From Sinorhizobium fredii NGR234 (GTDB lineage: Bacteria; Pseudomonadota; Alphaproteobacteria; Rhizobiales; Rhizobiaceae), in the NCBI RefSeq assembly GCF_000018545.1, contig NC_012587.1, forward strand, positions 2,480,001 through 2,544,000: a stretch of DNA of 64,000 nt, given 5' to 3'. This document shows, piece by piece, positions 43,235 to 52,708 of this stretch. The notes beneath the pieces were generated by a model that was given only the letters and a program-made list of their open reading frames with translations, searched no databases and was not told the DNA's origin. A program made the translations under genes and the position numbers. Within the stretch, counting starts at the first letter, position 1, and every line of letters begins with the position of its first letter.

Positions 43235-44551
43235 ATGGCCGATACGACAACACATACCGCACCTTTCAATCGCGCCCGCAGCGCGGAGGAAAGCCCGGTG
43301 AAGCGCTTCTTCCGCGCCACCGAAATCGACACGCGCCTGCTCGGCATGGTCGGGGCGATGCTGATCATCTGGATCGGCTTCCATCTCCTGTCCGGCGGCC
43401 TGTTCCTGACGGCGCGCAACCTCTGGAACCTGTCGGTGCAGACCGCCTCGATCGCCGTCATGGCGACCGGGATGGTGCTGGTCATCGTCACCCGCAACAT
43501 CGACCTCTCGGTCGGTTCGATTCTCGGCTTCGTCGGCATGATCATGGGCGTGCTGCAGGCGGAGCTGCTGCCGCAGTTGCTCGGCTTCAACCACCCGGCC
43601 ACCTGGATCATCACGCTGCTGGCGGGCCTGTTGCTCGGCGCCGGCATCGGCGCGCTCCACGGGGTGATCATCGCCTTCCTGAACGTGCCGTCCTTCATCG
43701 TCACGCTCGGCGGACTGCTCGTCTGGCGCGGCGCCACCTGGTTCGTGACGAGCGGCCGCACCGTCGCACCGATGGACTCGACCTTCCGCCTGATGGGCGG
43801 CGGCACCGAGGGATCGATCGGCGCGACGGCGAGCTGGATCGTCGGGCTCATCGCCTGCGTCGCGATCGTCGCCAGCATCATCCATTCGCGCAAGCAGCGC
43901 AAACGCTTCGGCTTTCCGCGCCGCCCGATCTGGGCCGAGTATTTCCTGTCGTCGGTCGGTTGCGCCCTCGTGCTCGGCGCCGTGGCGATCGCCAACTATT
44001 ATCCCTGGCCGACCAACATCGCCCGCAAATACGCCGAGGCCAACGGCATCGCCTGGCCGGAGGGCGGCCTGTTCATCGCCCACGGCATCGCCATTCCGGT
44101 GCTGATCGCCATCCTGATCGGCATCATCATGACCTTCATCGCCACGCGCCTCCGCTTCGGCCGCTACGTCTTCGCGCTCGGCGGCAACCCGGAAGCGGCC
44201 GAGCTTGCCGGCATCAAGACGCGCTGGGTCACCGTGCGGATATTCGCGCTGATGGGCATGCTCTGCGCCGTCGCCGCGGCGATCTCGACGGCCCGCCTCA
44301 ATGCGGCAACCAACGCCCAGGGCGAGCTCGACGAGCTCTACACGATCGCCGCGGCCGTCATCGGCGGCACCTCGCTTGCCGGCGGCATGGGAACCATCGC
44401 CGGCGCCATGCTCGGCGCGCTCGTCATGCAATCGCTGCAGTCGGGCATGGTGCTGCTCGGCATCGATAGCCCGCTGCAGCGCATCGTCGTCGGCATGGTG
44501 CTCGTCACCGCCGTCTGGCTCGACACCGTCTACCGCGCCCGCGCCAAGTAA
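43235..44551 (+). CDS. xylH: D-xylose ABC transporter permease
   Basis: The 438-residue inner-membrane protein is a XylH-type permease with about ten to twelve hydrophobic segments. NIDLSVGSILGFVGMIMG, VPSFIVTLGGLLVWRG and the coupling loop GGNPEAAELAGIKT are typical. The start MADTTTHT at 43235 follows a GGGGGACGG site and gives a cytoplasmic N-tail of about 35 residues. It is somewhat longer than enterobacterial XylH. The xylG gene follows after 15 bases. Confidence 0.92.
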   Translation: MADTTTHTAPFNRARSAEESPVKRFFRATEIDTRLLGMVGAMLIIWIGFHLLSGGLFLTARNLWNLSVQTASIAVMATGMVLVIVTRNIDLSVGSILGFVGMIMGVLQAELLPQLLGFNHPATWIITLLAGLLLGAGIGALHGVIIAFLNVPSFIVTLGGLLVWRGATWFVTSGRTVAPMDSTFRLMGGGTEGSIGATASWIVGLIACVAIVASIIHSRKQRKRFGFPRRPIWAEYFLSSVGCALVLGAVAIANYYPWPTNIARKYAEANGIAWPEGGLFIAHGIAIPVLIAILIGIIMTFIATRLRFGRYVFALGGNPEAAELAGIKTRWVTVRIFALMGMLCAVAAAISTARLNAATNAQGELDELYTIAAAVIGGTSLAGGMGTIAGAMLGALVMQSLQSGMVLLGIDSPLQRIVVGMVLVTAVWLDTVYRARAK

Positions 44552-44566
44552 TCAGGAGTTCGAACG

Positions 44567-45352
<786 letters not shown>

Positions 45353-45444
45353 GGCCCAAATGGCTTGAGGCAGGCCGGTCGACCAAGGCCTGAAGCGCCC
45401 CCGAACACCGCTGCAGCGCCGGTCGACCAATCCGCTCAAGCCTG

Positions 45445-45475
45445 AATGCCGCATCCCCCGGGGTGCGGCATTTTT
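45445..45475 (+). terminator. Rho-independent terminator after xylG
   Basis: A stem AATGCCGCA/TGCGGCATT, extended inward by CCCC/GGGG, is followed by a run of five T's. This is a canonical terminator for the xylFHG transcript. Confidence 0.85.
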
Positions 45476-45637
45476 CTTGGGCCGGCTGCGCAGCGAAAAC
45501 GATGCGCCGCGACCACAGCCCGCCAGCGGAAAGCGCGTTTCCCCCACAATCTCTTGCAATTGACCATTGAAGCGGCACGCAAGCTAGGCTAAGAACCGCT
45601 CACAGCCTGCTTCGGCGGCCTTGGCCGCCCAACGGAT

Positions 45638-45714
45638 GCACCCGTAGCTCAGCTGGATAGAGTGTTGGATTCCGATTCCAAAGGTCACAGGTTCGAATCC
45701 TGTCGGGTGCGCCA
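45638..45714 (+). tRNA. tRNA-Arg(CCG)
   Basis: The 77-base gene folds as a cloverleaf: acceptor GCACCCG with CGGGTGC, D-arm containing AGCTCAGCTGGATAGAG, anticodon stem TTGGA/TCCAA around loop TTCCGAT with anticodon CCG, and T-arm with GGTTCGAATCC. The discriminator G and an encoded CCA end it. It reads CGG codons, used often in this GC-rich DNA. The less GC-rich islet begins directly downstream, as is usual for tRNA-linked insertions. Confidence 0.97.
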
Positions 45715-45875
45715 TTTCGCATTTTTCTGCGTCACCGCATAAAGCGGACTGAGTGAGTGGATACCGCTATACGCGGACTCTGAACCAATAAGTGTGGACT
45801 CGTAAAATCTCGCGAGGGCAAGTGGACAGCCTTCTCGTCGAGCGGAGCTCGCCGACCATTCGCATCCACTGTCCG

Positions 45876-46604
45876 CTACGAAGAAAATGTCTCGAAGACG
45901 TTCAGGAGTAACATCTCGATGTGGCTTGCCACCATGTTTGGGCCGGTCTTCAGACTGTTGGGATGCCCGCATCCGTTTCGGAGTTTGAGGGCCTTCTGTA
46001 GTTCTTCCTTGACGTTCTTGCCGATGACGCCGATCGGAACGAGCCGCTCGAGAAAGTCGGACTCTCCCATGCGTGAAAGACCGTCTGCATTCACAGCGTC
46101 CTTCCATTTCACGTTGACAGCTTTCGCTTCCTTGTTGAACGCCAGCAGGTGGTGGGTTGCGATCTCATGATAAAGGACATCCACGGCCGCGATCCAGGAC
46201 ATCACGATAGCTGACCGATGCAGACCCGCTTCGTAGCAGTTGATGGCCTCTTCGACGAAGGCCCTTGTGGTCGCGTTTTTGATCTTGTCGAGATGCCCTC
46301 TAAGATCAACCGCGATCCGGACGGCCGCAGAATTGGCGAGCCCCACGCCCATCGCCTGAAGGTGGGCCTTGCCTGACTGGGAGAGCTCCCATCCGGCTGG
46401 CAATCGCAGCGCCATGCCTCCGCTCTTTCCGAGAATGTCCGACAGGTTCCATTTCTTAGGGATGCGAAATCCGGCTTGGATGGCGCGGTCTCGGATGTCA
46501 TCCAGCTTCGCCGGCTCGTCGAATGCTCCGAGTATGAGGAGCAGCTTCTCCCGACTGCTCAGGTCGCGATGAAGCCATTCCTTCAGTACCGTCACATCAA
46601 GCAA
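45876..46604 (-). CDS. Winged-helix and HEPN-like protein (putative RNase, defence candidate)
   Basis: I do not recognise a named family for this 242-residue protein. The N-terminal part (about 15-90) looks like a winged helix (LSSREKLLLILGAFDEPAKL, then IPKKWNLSDILGKSGGMALRL in part). The C-terminal part (about 110-242) is helical and ends with R209-NGCG-H214, an R-N-x3-H motif of HEPN ribonucleases. Start is TTG 46604 with GGAAG ahead; it overlaps its partner's stop region by eight bases. Base composition is visibly less GC-rich than the flanks. Toxin, abortive-infection or RNA-processing roles are possible; none is shown. Confidence 0.6.
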   Translation of the reverse strand: MLDVTVLKEWLHRDLSSREKLLLILGAFDEPAKLDDIRDRAIQAGFRIPKKWNLSDILGKSGGMALRLPAGWELSQSGKAHLQAMGVGLANSAAVRIAVDLRGHLDKIKNATTRAFVEEAINCYEAGLHRSAIVMSWIAAVDVLYHEIATHHLLAFNKEAKAVNVKWKDAVNADGLSRMGESDFLERLVPIGVIGKNVKEELQKALKLRNGCGHPNSLKTGPNMVASHIEMLLLNVFETFSS

Positions 46605-47085
46605 GCTGAGCTTCCAACTCTGTAAACGCGTCGATATTCAACGAATAGACGCCGTCACTGATCTGGTTAAATTTCGATCCGATCAACGTGCCGAGCGCCT
46701 TGGTCAGATTGCCGGACATGGATTCCTTGTAATGCATGGTGGCCTTCTTCATCGTGTCGAGAAGTTCACCGCGGGTGAAGGTTTCCTTACCCTCGAAGAT
46801 TTGCAATGTTGCGGCTGCCGCCAGAGCTACCTCGCTTCCACTTTTTGCTTTGAGCTTGGATGCGACGCTATTGATGTGAAGCTTCTGCGAATAACCGTTC
46901 GATCTGGGTACCGGTTGCTCATGATGAGGCGTATGGCTCCCCTCTCCACCCTCGGCGAGTACCGGAACCTTGAAGAGCGTCTCTATGTGTGAAAAGAGCT
47001 CCTTAATGTCTGCGACGCCGAGTTCAGTCTCTCCTTCGTACTCGAACTCCACCGGCCCAGCCTTGATCCGAATCTTTGCGGTCAT
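46597..47085 (-). CDS. Unknown protein, upstream partner of the HEPN-like gene
   Basis: The 162-residue product begins MTAKIRIKAGPVEFEYEGET, a beta-rich start followed by a helix (VADIKELFSHIETLF), a linker rich in Gly, Ser, His and Pro (about 45-60), and a C-terminal half (about 75-162) that looks like a helical or winged-helix domain (GELLDTMKKATMHYKESMSGNL in part). GGGAGG precedes the start at 47085. It overlaps the HEPN-like gene, so the two are co-translated. I do not recognise the family. It could be an antitoxin, sensor or adaptor for its partner. Confidence 0.6.
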   Translation of the reverse strand: MTAKIRIKAGPVEFEYEGETELGVADIKELFSHIETLFKVPVLAEGGEGSHTPHHEQPVPRSNGYSQKLHINSVASKLKAKSGSEVALAAAATLQIFEGKETFTRGELLDTMKKATMHYKESMSGNLTKALGTLIGSKFNQISDGVYSLNIDAFTELEAQLA

Positions 47086-47375
47086 CCCAACCTCCCAAAC
47101 TGTTAAAGTGGAATGACGTGACGAGTCCTTAATCGCTGTCAAGTTGTGGCCGTCATACTGGGCGACTGTCGAGGCAGTTGTGCAGATCTTTTACTGGGTC
47201 GTTGTGGAATGATGCAAACATTTCGACCCTGTGCCTTTACCACCTTCTCCTGCACCTCGGGTCGCGTTATTCTGAAGCAATAAAACCCGGGCCAGTTTGG
47301 GAAAGTTGGTCTCCCTCGTACCAGCACTTTTCCTGCCCCCCATTGCAGTCATCCTCTTACTCACCCGAGGCAATC

Positions 47376-47672
47376 ATGACCGCGTTCAATGTCGTTCGAT
47401 TCAAGGTAAAGGCCGGCATGGAGGACATCTTCCTCGATGCGCACCGCAACATCGCGGCGGCCTGGCCCGGCATGCGTCACGCCAATATCGTCAAGACCGG
47501 CGAAGGCCGCTACTGCATCATCGTCGAGTGGGAGAGCATGGAGGCGCTGGCCGCGGCGCGGCCCCAGATGATTGCCACGCTCGACAGCTTCCGCGAGGCG
47601 CTCGAGGACCTGGGTGGCGGGTTGGGCGTGACCGATCCGGTGGCGGGATCGGTTGTCCTCTCGTTGAAATAG
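47376..47672 (+). CDS. Antibiotic biosynthesis monooxygenase (ABM) domain protein
   Basis: The 98-residue protein has a single ABM/dimeric alpha-beta-barrel fold. The strand NVVRFKVKAGMEDIFLDAH and the segment YCIIVEWESMEALAAARP are typical. Such proteins are small monooxygenases or stress-related dimers with no cofactor. The start ATG 47376 follows CGAGG. It lies at the right boundary of the islet, where base composition returns to that of the flanks. Confidence 0.75.
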   Translation: MTAFNVVRFKVKAGMEDIFLDAHRNIAAAWPGMRHANIVKTGEGRYCIIVEWESMEALAAARPQMIATLDSFREALEDLGGGLGVTDPVAGSVVLSLK

Positions 47673-47739
47673 AAATCGCGCAAGCTCGTTCAGCGCCGCC
47701 CGTGTCCAGCGCCTTCGCAGGATAGGCGATCGGAACGCA

Positions 47740-48483
47740 TCAACTCTTGAACAAGACGTGCGCCGGCACGGGATGGTCGATGCCCTTGAGCGTGAAGCTT
47801 CGCGTTTGCGTGCCGGCCATCAGGTCCGGCGCCTGCACCGCTGCCTCGACCGAGACCAATATCTCGCCTGCGGCCGCCTGGGATTCAAGCCTTGCGGCCA
47901 GATTGACCGCACTGCCGATCGCCGTGAAGTCGCTGCGGAAGGTCGAGAACTCGCCGATCTCCACCTGACCGGTATGAACCCCGACGCCGACGCCGAGCGC
48001 CTCGAGCGAAGGCCCATCAAGGCGCAAATCCAGGCTCGCAAGGGCCGAAGTGCAGGATCGCTGGATGTCGAGTGCAGCCGCGAGCGCCGCGTCGACATGA
48101 TGCTTGATCTTTATCGGGAAGTTGAAGATCGCCATCAGGCCGTCGCCCATCTGCTTGTTGACGATCCCGTCGTGAGCCCAGACCGCCTGGGCGCATCGGT
48201 CCTGGAAGGCGCTGACGATTTCACTCAGGAGGACCGGGTCCATCCTCTCCGAGAGGAGCGTGAAACCGCGAATGTCGGCAAACAGGATCGTTGCGGTGTC
48301 AGAGATATGGCGCTGCTTCTTGACGTATCGAAAGGAGCGCTCGCAGATCGTGCAGATGTTCGGGTTCATCTTGCTCCGGGTGATGCCGAAGGCGCGAAAC
48401 GGAAGCGCCAGCGGACCCCGGATCGGGATAGGCACGTGCATCTGGTCCCAGCAGCCACGGCAGATGCGAGCGGTCGAATCCAT
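47740..48483 (-). CDS. Class III adenylate/guanylate cyclase with N-terminal cysteine pairs
   Basis: The 247-residue protein has an N-terminal region with CRGC (about 8-11) and CTIC (about 44-47), a likely zinc site, then a class III cyclase domain (about 60-245). Catalytic elements are visible: FADIRGFT with the first metal aspartate, NKQMGDGLMAIF with the second, and IGSAVNLAARLE with the transition-state Asn and Arg. It should make cAMP in the cytoplasm. AGGAGG precedes the ATG. Rhizobia have many such cyclases, each with its own sensor part. No partner gene is evident. Confidence 0.87.
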   Translation of the reverse strand: MDSTARICRGCWDQMHVPIPIRGPLALPFRAFGITRSKMNPNICTICERSFRYVKKQRHISDTATILFADIRGFTLLSERMDPVLLSEIVSAFQDRCAQAVWAHDGIVNKQMGDGLMAIFNFPIKIKHHVDAALAAALDIQRSCTSALASLDLRLDGPSLEALGVGVGVHTGQVEIGEFSTFRSDFTAIGSAVNLAARLESQAAAGEILVSVEAAVQAPDLMAGTQTRSFTLKGIDHPVPAHVLFKS

Positions 48484-48662
48484 CTGAACGGTCCTCCTGG
48501 TTTTCGGTCGTTCCGGCTACAGCGCCGTGCCGTCTTTTCAAGCACCACTGTACACGAGAGAAACGTATTGCGCTTCGTCGGTTGCGGTACGGCAGGTCTT
48601 CTCCTCCATTCCTGCGCTCGTCACAGTTGCCAGCCAGCCCAAATCCTTGGCTGAAAAGACTC

Positions 48663-49022
48663 TTACCGATGCTCCTCCAGCCACCGCTTCAGCGCCATCG
48701 CATTGTTGTGACTCTCGTCGCGCGCCGCATAGAGCAGCGTCACCGGCCCTTTCTTGAGAAATCCGCGCAGTTCTTTCACTGCCGCCTGCGGCCCCTCGCC
48801 TTCCAGTTCCGCCGCATAGGCCTCGCAGAACGCCTGCCAATCCTCCGGCTTGCCATGGAAGCGCTTGCGCAACGCGTCGCTCGGCGCGATGTCCTTCAGC
48901 CAGAGGTCGATCCGCGCCTTGTCCTTGGCGATGCCGCGCGGCCACAGGCGGTCGACGAGAATGCGCGTTCCGTCCGAGGCTTCCGGGGCCTCATAGACGC
49001 GTTTCAGCTTGAGTGATGCCAT
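48663..49022 (-). CDS. DUF488 family protein
   Basis: The 119-residue protein matches DUF488: LKRVYEAPEASDGTRILVDRLWPRG near the N-terminus (first part) and VTLLYAARDESHNNA later. These small proteins are common and of unknown biochemical role; some are linked to stress. The start at 49022 (MASLKLKRVYE) is chosen for the family N-terminus. It is flanked by the cyclase and the EF-hand gene, all on the minus strand. Confidence 0.82.
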   Translation of the reverse strand: MASLKLKRVYEAPEASDGTRILVDRLWPRGIAKDKARIDLWLKDIAPSDALRKRFHGKPEDWQAFCEAYAAELEGEGPQAAVKELRGFLKKGPVTLLYAARDESHNNAMALKRWLEEHR

Positions 49023-49090
49023 CCGATCCCCGCAAGGAAGTCCCGTCCGGTCGTCACCGCCCGGCAACAGGCGAACGTAGCGAAGCTTCG

Positions 49091-49495
49091 CTAATTGTGG
49101 AAGTACGCCTGGATCTCCTCGGGCGTCGCCTTGCCGTCGCGGTTGACGTCCACCTTGTCGAAGATCCGCTTATGGATGGTGCTGATCTCCTCGAAGGACA
49201 GCGCGCCGTCGTTGTCCGCATCGGTGATGGCGAACATGATCTTCATCATCTGCCGGTGCATCATCCCTCCCCGCATCCTGTGGCCGTACCGCATCCGGTC
49301 GCGCATGCGCTCGCCGCGCCGGCCATCGCGCATTTCGTCGTTGCCCTGCATATCCGGCTGATCCGCCTGCGCGTCCTGGTCCTGATCGGGCATTTGCCCG
49401 GCCGGCGGCATCGGTGCGGGCGTCTGCGCGGCAGCAAAGCCCGACGGGCTGACGATCATCAGCACCGCAAGGGCGGCCACGGTTGGCAATCTCAT
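49091..49495 (-). CDS. Periplasmic EF-hand protein
   Basis: The 134-residue protein starts with a signal peptide (MRLPTVAALAVLMIVSPSG, cleaved near GFAAAQ). A Pro/Gln/Asp-rich stretch follows, then a basic and Met-rich segment (RMRDRMRYGHRMRGGMMHRQ), then two EF-hand loops, DADNDGALSFEE and DVNRDGKATPEE, both with calcium ligands in place. It may bind calcium or another metal in the periplasm. ATG 49495 is used; a second in-frame start three codons upstream is possible. Confidence 0.82.
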   Translation of the reverse strand: MRLPTVAALAVLMIVSPSGFAAAQTPAPMPPAGQMPDQDQDAQADQPDMQGNDEMRDGRRGERMRDRMRYGHRMRGGMMHRQMMKIMFAITDADNDGALSFEEISTIHKRIFDKVDVNRDGKATPEEIQAYFHN

Positions 49496-49533
49496 CGGTG
49501 ACATGGGATTTCCTCCTTCCGTTCGATCCAGAT

Positions 49534-50982
49534 CTAACTGGGCGGGCGTGCCGATTCGGGGCCGGTGGCGGCGGTCTCTCTGACAGCCCGCCAGGCGGCG
49601 ACGATGGCGTCTGCCGCCATCTTCCCGGCCTCGTCATCGATCAACCACGAGATGACCGAAACACGCATCACTTTTCGCCCGTGCCAGGTCGCGCCGCCGG
49701 CGAAGCAGACGCCGTCGGCCTGCAGCCTTTCGATCGTCTGTTGCGTCAGCCGGTCGGCTTGCTCGCCCGGCCGGCCCTCACCGAAGCGGACCATGAACTG
49801 GTTGAGCACGACGTCGTTCAGAACGGCGATGCCGTCTTCGCCGCTCAGCCGCTCGGCCATCTGGCCGGCAACCCGGCAATGCCGCTCGACCATGGTGGCG
49901 ATGCCCTGGCGGCCGAGATGCTTGATCATCGCCCAGGTGGCAAAGCCGCGGGCGCGGCGCGACAGCTCCGGCACGAAATGGCTGGGGTCCCGCTCGCCCT
50001 CAAAGCTCGGTGGCAGATAGCTCGCGGCGATCGTCATCGCCCGGCGATGGGCCTCCTCGTCGCGGACGATGGCGTAGCCGCAATCATAGGGCGTCTGCAG
50101 CCATTTGTGGCCATCGGTCGCCCAGGAATCGGCCCCATCGACCGCTTCGGCCAGCGCCCGCTTCTCCGGGGTGGCACGCGCCCAGAGGCCGAAGGCGCCG
50201 TCGACATGGACCCAGGCGCCGATCCGCCGGGCGACCGGAATGAGCGCGGCGAAATCGTCGAACGCGCCGGTATTGATCTGCCCGGCCTGCAGGATGACGA
50301 TCGACGGGCCGGAAATCTTGGCCGCCTCTTCGGCGAAGGCCGGTGCGCTGATCCGGCCGATGGCGTCGGTCCTGATCCGAACGAGGCGGTCATGCCCGAG
50401 GCCGAGAAATTGCAGCGCCGAAAAGACTGTCGCATGCGCGTCGTCGCCGATCAGCACGGTGACCGGCGGCGCGCCGAAAAGACCCTGCGCCTCGACATCC
50501 CAGCCGACACGCCTCAGCACCGCGCCGCGCGCCGCGGCGAGACAAACGAAGTTCGCCACCGTCGCCCCGGTGACGAAACCGACGGAACTTGCCCGCGGCA
50601 GATCGAGTAGATCGAGCAGCCAGTCGGCTGCAACTGCTTCCGCCGCAGCGGCCGCCGGCGTCGCGTGGTGGTTGCCGGCATTCTGCCCCCAGGCGCTGGT
50701 CATCCAGTCTGCCGCAACGCCGACCGGGTGCGAACCGCCGATCACCCAGCCGAAAAACCGCGATCCGGTCATGGCGTGAAGCCCGGGCTCCGCCTTGACG
50801 GCAAGATCGTCGATCACCTCGCCACCGGATGTCCCCTCCTCCGGAACCGGCTCGCGGAACACCGCCAGCGAGCCGAGATAGGAGACATCGGGCCTTTGGT
50901 GGCGATCGGAAATAGTGTCGCGGAACCGTGCGGCATGTTCTGCCGCGCGGCGAAAAAGGCCACCGACCGATCCGTTATCCAT
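49534..50982 (-). CDS. Pyridoxal-phosphate-dependent decarboxylase family protein
   Basis: The 482-residue protein is a group II PLP decarboxylase (aromatic-L-amino-acid, glutamate or diaminobutyrate type). The PLP lysine lies in TDGHKWLQTPYDCG, the aspartate in HVDGAFGLWA, and GFVTGATVANF binds phosphate. The substrate cannot be told from sequence; PFL-type tyrosine and tryptophan decarboxylases share this form. It lies 54 bases downstream of the flavin oxidase gene on the same strand, suggesting one transcript. Confidence 0.87.
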   Translation of the reverse strand: MDNGSVGGLFRRAAEHAARFRDTISDRHQRPDVSYLGSLAVFREPVPEEGTSGGEVIDDLAVKAEPGLHAMTGSRFFGWVIGGSHPVGVAADWMTSAWGQNAGNHHATPAAAAAEAVAADWLLDLLDLPRASSVGFVTGATVANFVCLAAARGAVLRRVGWDVEAQGLFGAPPVTVLIGDDAHATVFSALQFLGLGHDRLVRIRTDAIGRISAPAFAEEAAKISGPSIVILQAGQINTGAFDDFAALIPVARRIGAWVHVDGAFGLWARATPEKRALAEAVDGADSWATDGHKWLQTPYDCGYAIVRDEEAHRRAMTIAASYLPPSFEGERDPSHFVPELSRRARGFATWAMIKHLGRQGIATMVERHCRVAGQMAERLSGEDGIAVLNDVVLNQFMVRFGEGRPGEQADRLTQQTIERLQADGVCFAGGATWHGRKVMRVSVISWLIDDEAGKMAADAIVAAWRAVRETAATGPESARPPS

Positions 50983-51036
50983 GCGGCGCCTCTCCTCCCG
51001 TTCGGGTCACGCCCGCCGATGGAGCGTCGACCCCGC

Positions 51037-52476
51037 TCATGCCGCGCCGCGCAGCCCGGCCGGGCGGACGTTCTGGTTCATCCGGAACAGGTTCTGCGGA
51101 TCGTAGCGGCCCTTGACTTCGAGAAGACGCCCGTAGTTGCCGCCATAGGCGGCCTCGACCCGGTCGCCCTCGTCCTCGGGCATGAAGTTGATATAGGCGG
51201 TGCCGGCGGCATGGGGCTTGGCCGCCTCGAAGAGCCGCCGTGCCCATTCGATGCAGGCCCGGTCCATCTGCGGTTCGCGCCAGCGGGCGTGGACATTCAT
51301 GACGAAATGCGAACTGCGCTGTGGGAAGGCGGTCTCCTCCGCGGCGACCCGGCCGGCGGCACCGCCGACATGGCCGACGAAGATCTCGCATTCCGGCCCG
51401 GGCAATTGCCGGATGGCGTCGGTGAGGATGCCGATCGTCAGATCCGAAAGCTCCATGAAGTCATGGCTCTTCCAGTAGTTGCGGGCGCCCGGCGCCAGCA
51501 GCGGGTCGAAGGCCTGCTGCCAGGCGACAAAGGGCGCGGGGCCGACGACATCGGCGATCGGCTTGCCGATCCCGCGCAAGCCCGCCGTGGCCTTCTGACC
51601 GGCCTCGACATCGCCGCAGTAGCACATCGCCAGCGCAAGGATTTCCTTGCCGTGCCATTCCTCCGGCAGGAACGGCAGTGGCGGCGCCTGCCGCATGACC
51701 GTCCAGCAGGTGAGCTCGTCCGGCGCATTTTCGAGGGCCTGCCGGTACTGCCGGAGGACGTTTTCCGCATCGGCAAAGGGATGCACCACAAGGCCTGCGA
51801 GCACCTCGGGACCTAGCTCGTGGAGCTGGAACTCGAAGGCCGTGACGACGCCGAAGTTGCCGCCGCCGCCCCGGAGCGCCCAGAACAGGTCGCGATGCTC
51901 CGTCGGGCTGGCGCGCACCAGCTCGCCATTTGCCGTCACCACGTCGGCCGAGAGCAGGTTGTCGATCGTCAGTCCGAATTTGCGCGTGGTCCAGCCGAAG
52001 CCGCCGCCGAGCGTCAGGCCGGCAATGCCGGTGGTCGAGTTGATACCGGTCGGCAGCACGAGCCGGAAGGCCTGGGTTTCCTTGTCGACATCGGCAAGCG
52101 TGGCACCCGGCTCAGCCCAGGCCCGCTTTGTCGTCTGGTCGACCCGTACCGATTTCATCGGCGAGAGATCGATCATCAGCCCGCCGTCGCAGACCGCATT
52201 GCCGGCGATATTGTGCCCGCCGCCGCGCACCGCAACGAGCAACTGGTTCTCCGCCGCGAACCGTACCGCGTTGATGACGTCGGAGGCGCCGGCTGCCCTG
52301 ACGATCAGGCCGGGCCGGCGGTCGACCATCGCGTTCCAGATGGTGCGCGCCTCGTCATAGGCCGGGTCGCGCGCGTCCAGCACCCGGCCGCGCAGCCGCC
52401 CCGCAAGGGCCTCGATGGCCGCGGCGCTGATCGTTGTCTTTCCTGCTTGCAGATTGGTGAGGCTCATATCGTTCAT
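51037..52476 (-). CDS. FAD-linked oxidase, berberine-bridge-enzyme-like
   Basis: The 479-residue protein has the FAD_binding_4 domain with the flavin-linking histidine region VRGGGHNIAGNAVCDGG (about 89-105) and a C-terminal BBE segment (YGGNYGRLLEVKGRYDPQNLF, in part). The second flavin-linking Cys of bicovalent members is replaced in GINSTTGIAGLTLGGGFG, so a single covalent bond is expected. Such enzymes oxidise sugars, alcohols or amines. CGAGGGAGG precedes the start. No signal peptide is evident. Its likely partner is the PLP decarboxylase. Confidence 0.85.
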   Translation of the reverse strand: MNDMSLTNLQAGKTTISAAAIEALAGRLRGRVLDARDPAYDEARTIWNAMVDRRPGLIVRAAGASDVINAVRFAAENQLLVAVRGGGHNIAGNAVCDGGLMIDLSPMKSVRVDQTTKRAWAEPGATLADVDKETQAFRLVLPTGINSTTGIAGLTLGGGFGWTTRKFGLTIDNLLSADVVTANGELVRASPTEHRDLFWALRGGGGNFGVVTAFEFQLHELGPEVLAGLVVHPFADAENVLRQYRQALENAPDELTCWTVMRQAPPLPFLPEEWHGKEILALAMCYCGDVEAGQKATAGLRGIGKPIADVVGPAPFVAWQQAFDPLLAPGARNYWKSHDFMELSDLTIGILTDAIRQLPGPECEIFVGHVGGAAGRVAAEETAFPQRSSHFVMNVHARWREPQMDRACIEWARRLFEAAKPHAAGTAYINFMPEDEGDRVEAAYGGNYGRLLEVKGRYDPQNLFRMNQNVRPAGLRGAA

Positions 52477-52708
52477 GATTCGATCCTCCCTCGGTGAACC
52501 ATGCCCCAGCGCGCGGCATTCTGCGCCTTTGCCGGCCCCCCGGCAAGCGACGCCGCCCACCGCGGCCGGTACTCATTTCGGGTTAGCCGGCAGACCTTGC
52601 GAAGCCGGCATCGGCACCGCGATTGTTGCAATCGCGCCGAAAATGCTCCAATGAACCGCCGGAGCGCCGGCCATACGGGCGGCAGATTTGCTAGAGGCAG
52701 GTTTGGGC

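Noticed and set aside
43196..44431. 411-codon minus-strand frame opposite xylH
   Set aside because: It is rich in Asp, Glu, Gly and His as expected for the reverse of a membrane protein gene, and has no family sequence.
45690..47375. Direct repeat of the tRNA 3' end that would mark an integrated element
   Set aside because: I did not find a convincing second copy of the T-arm to CCA sequence at the far end of the islet, and no integrase gene is present.
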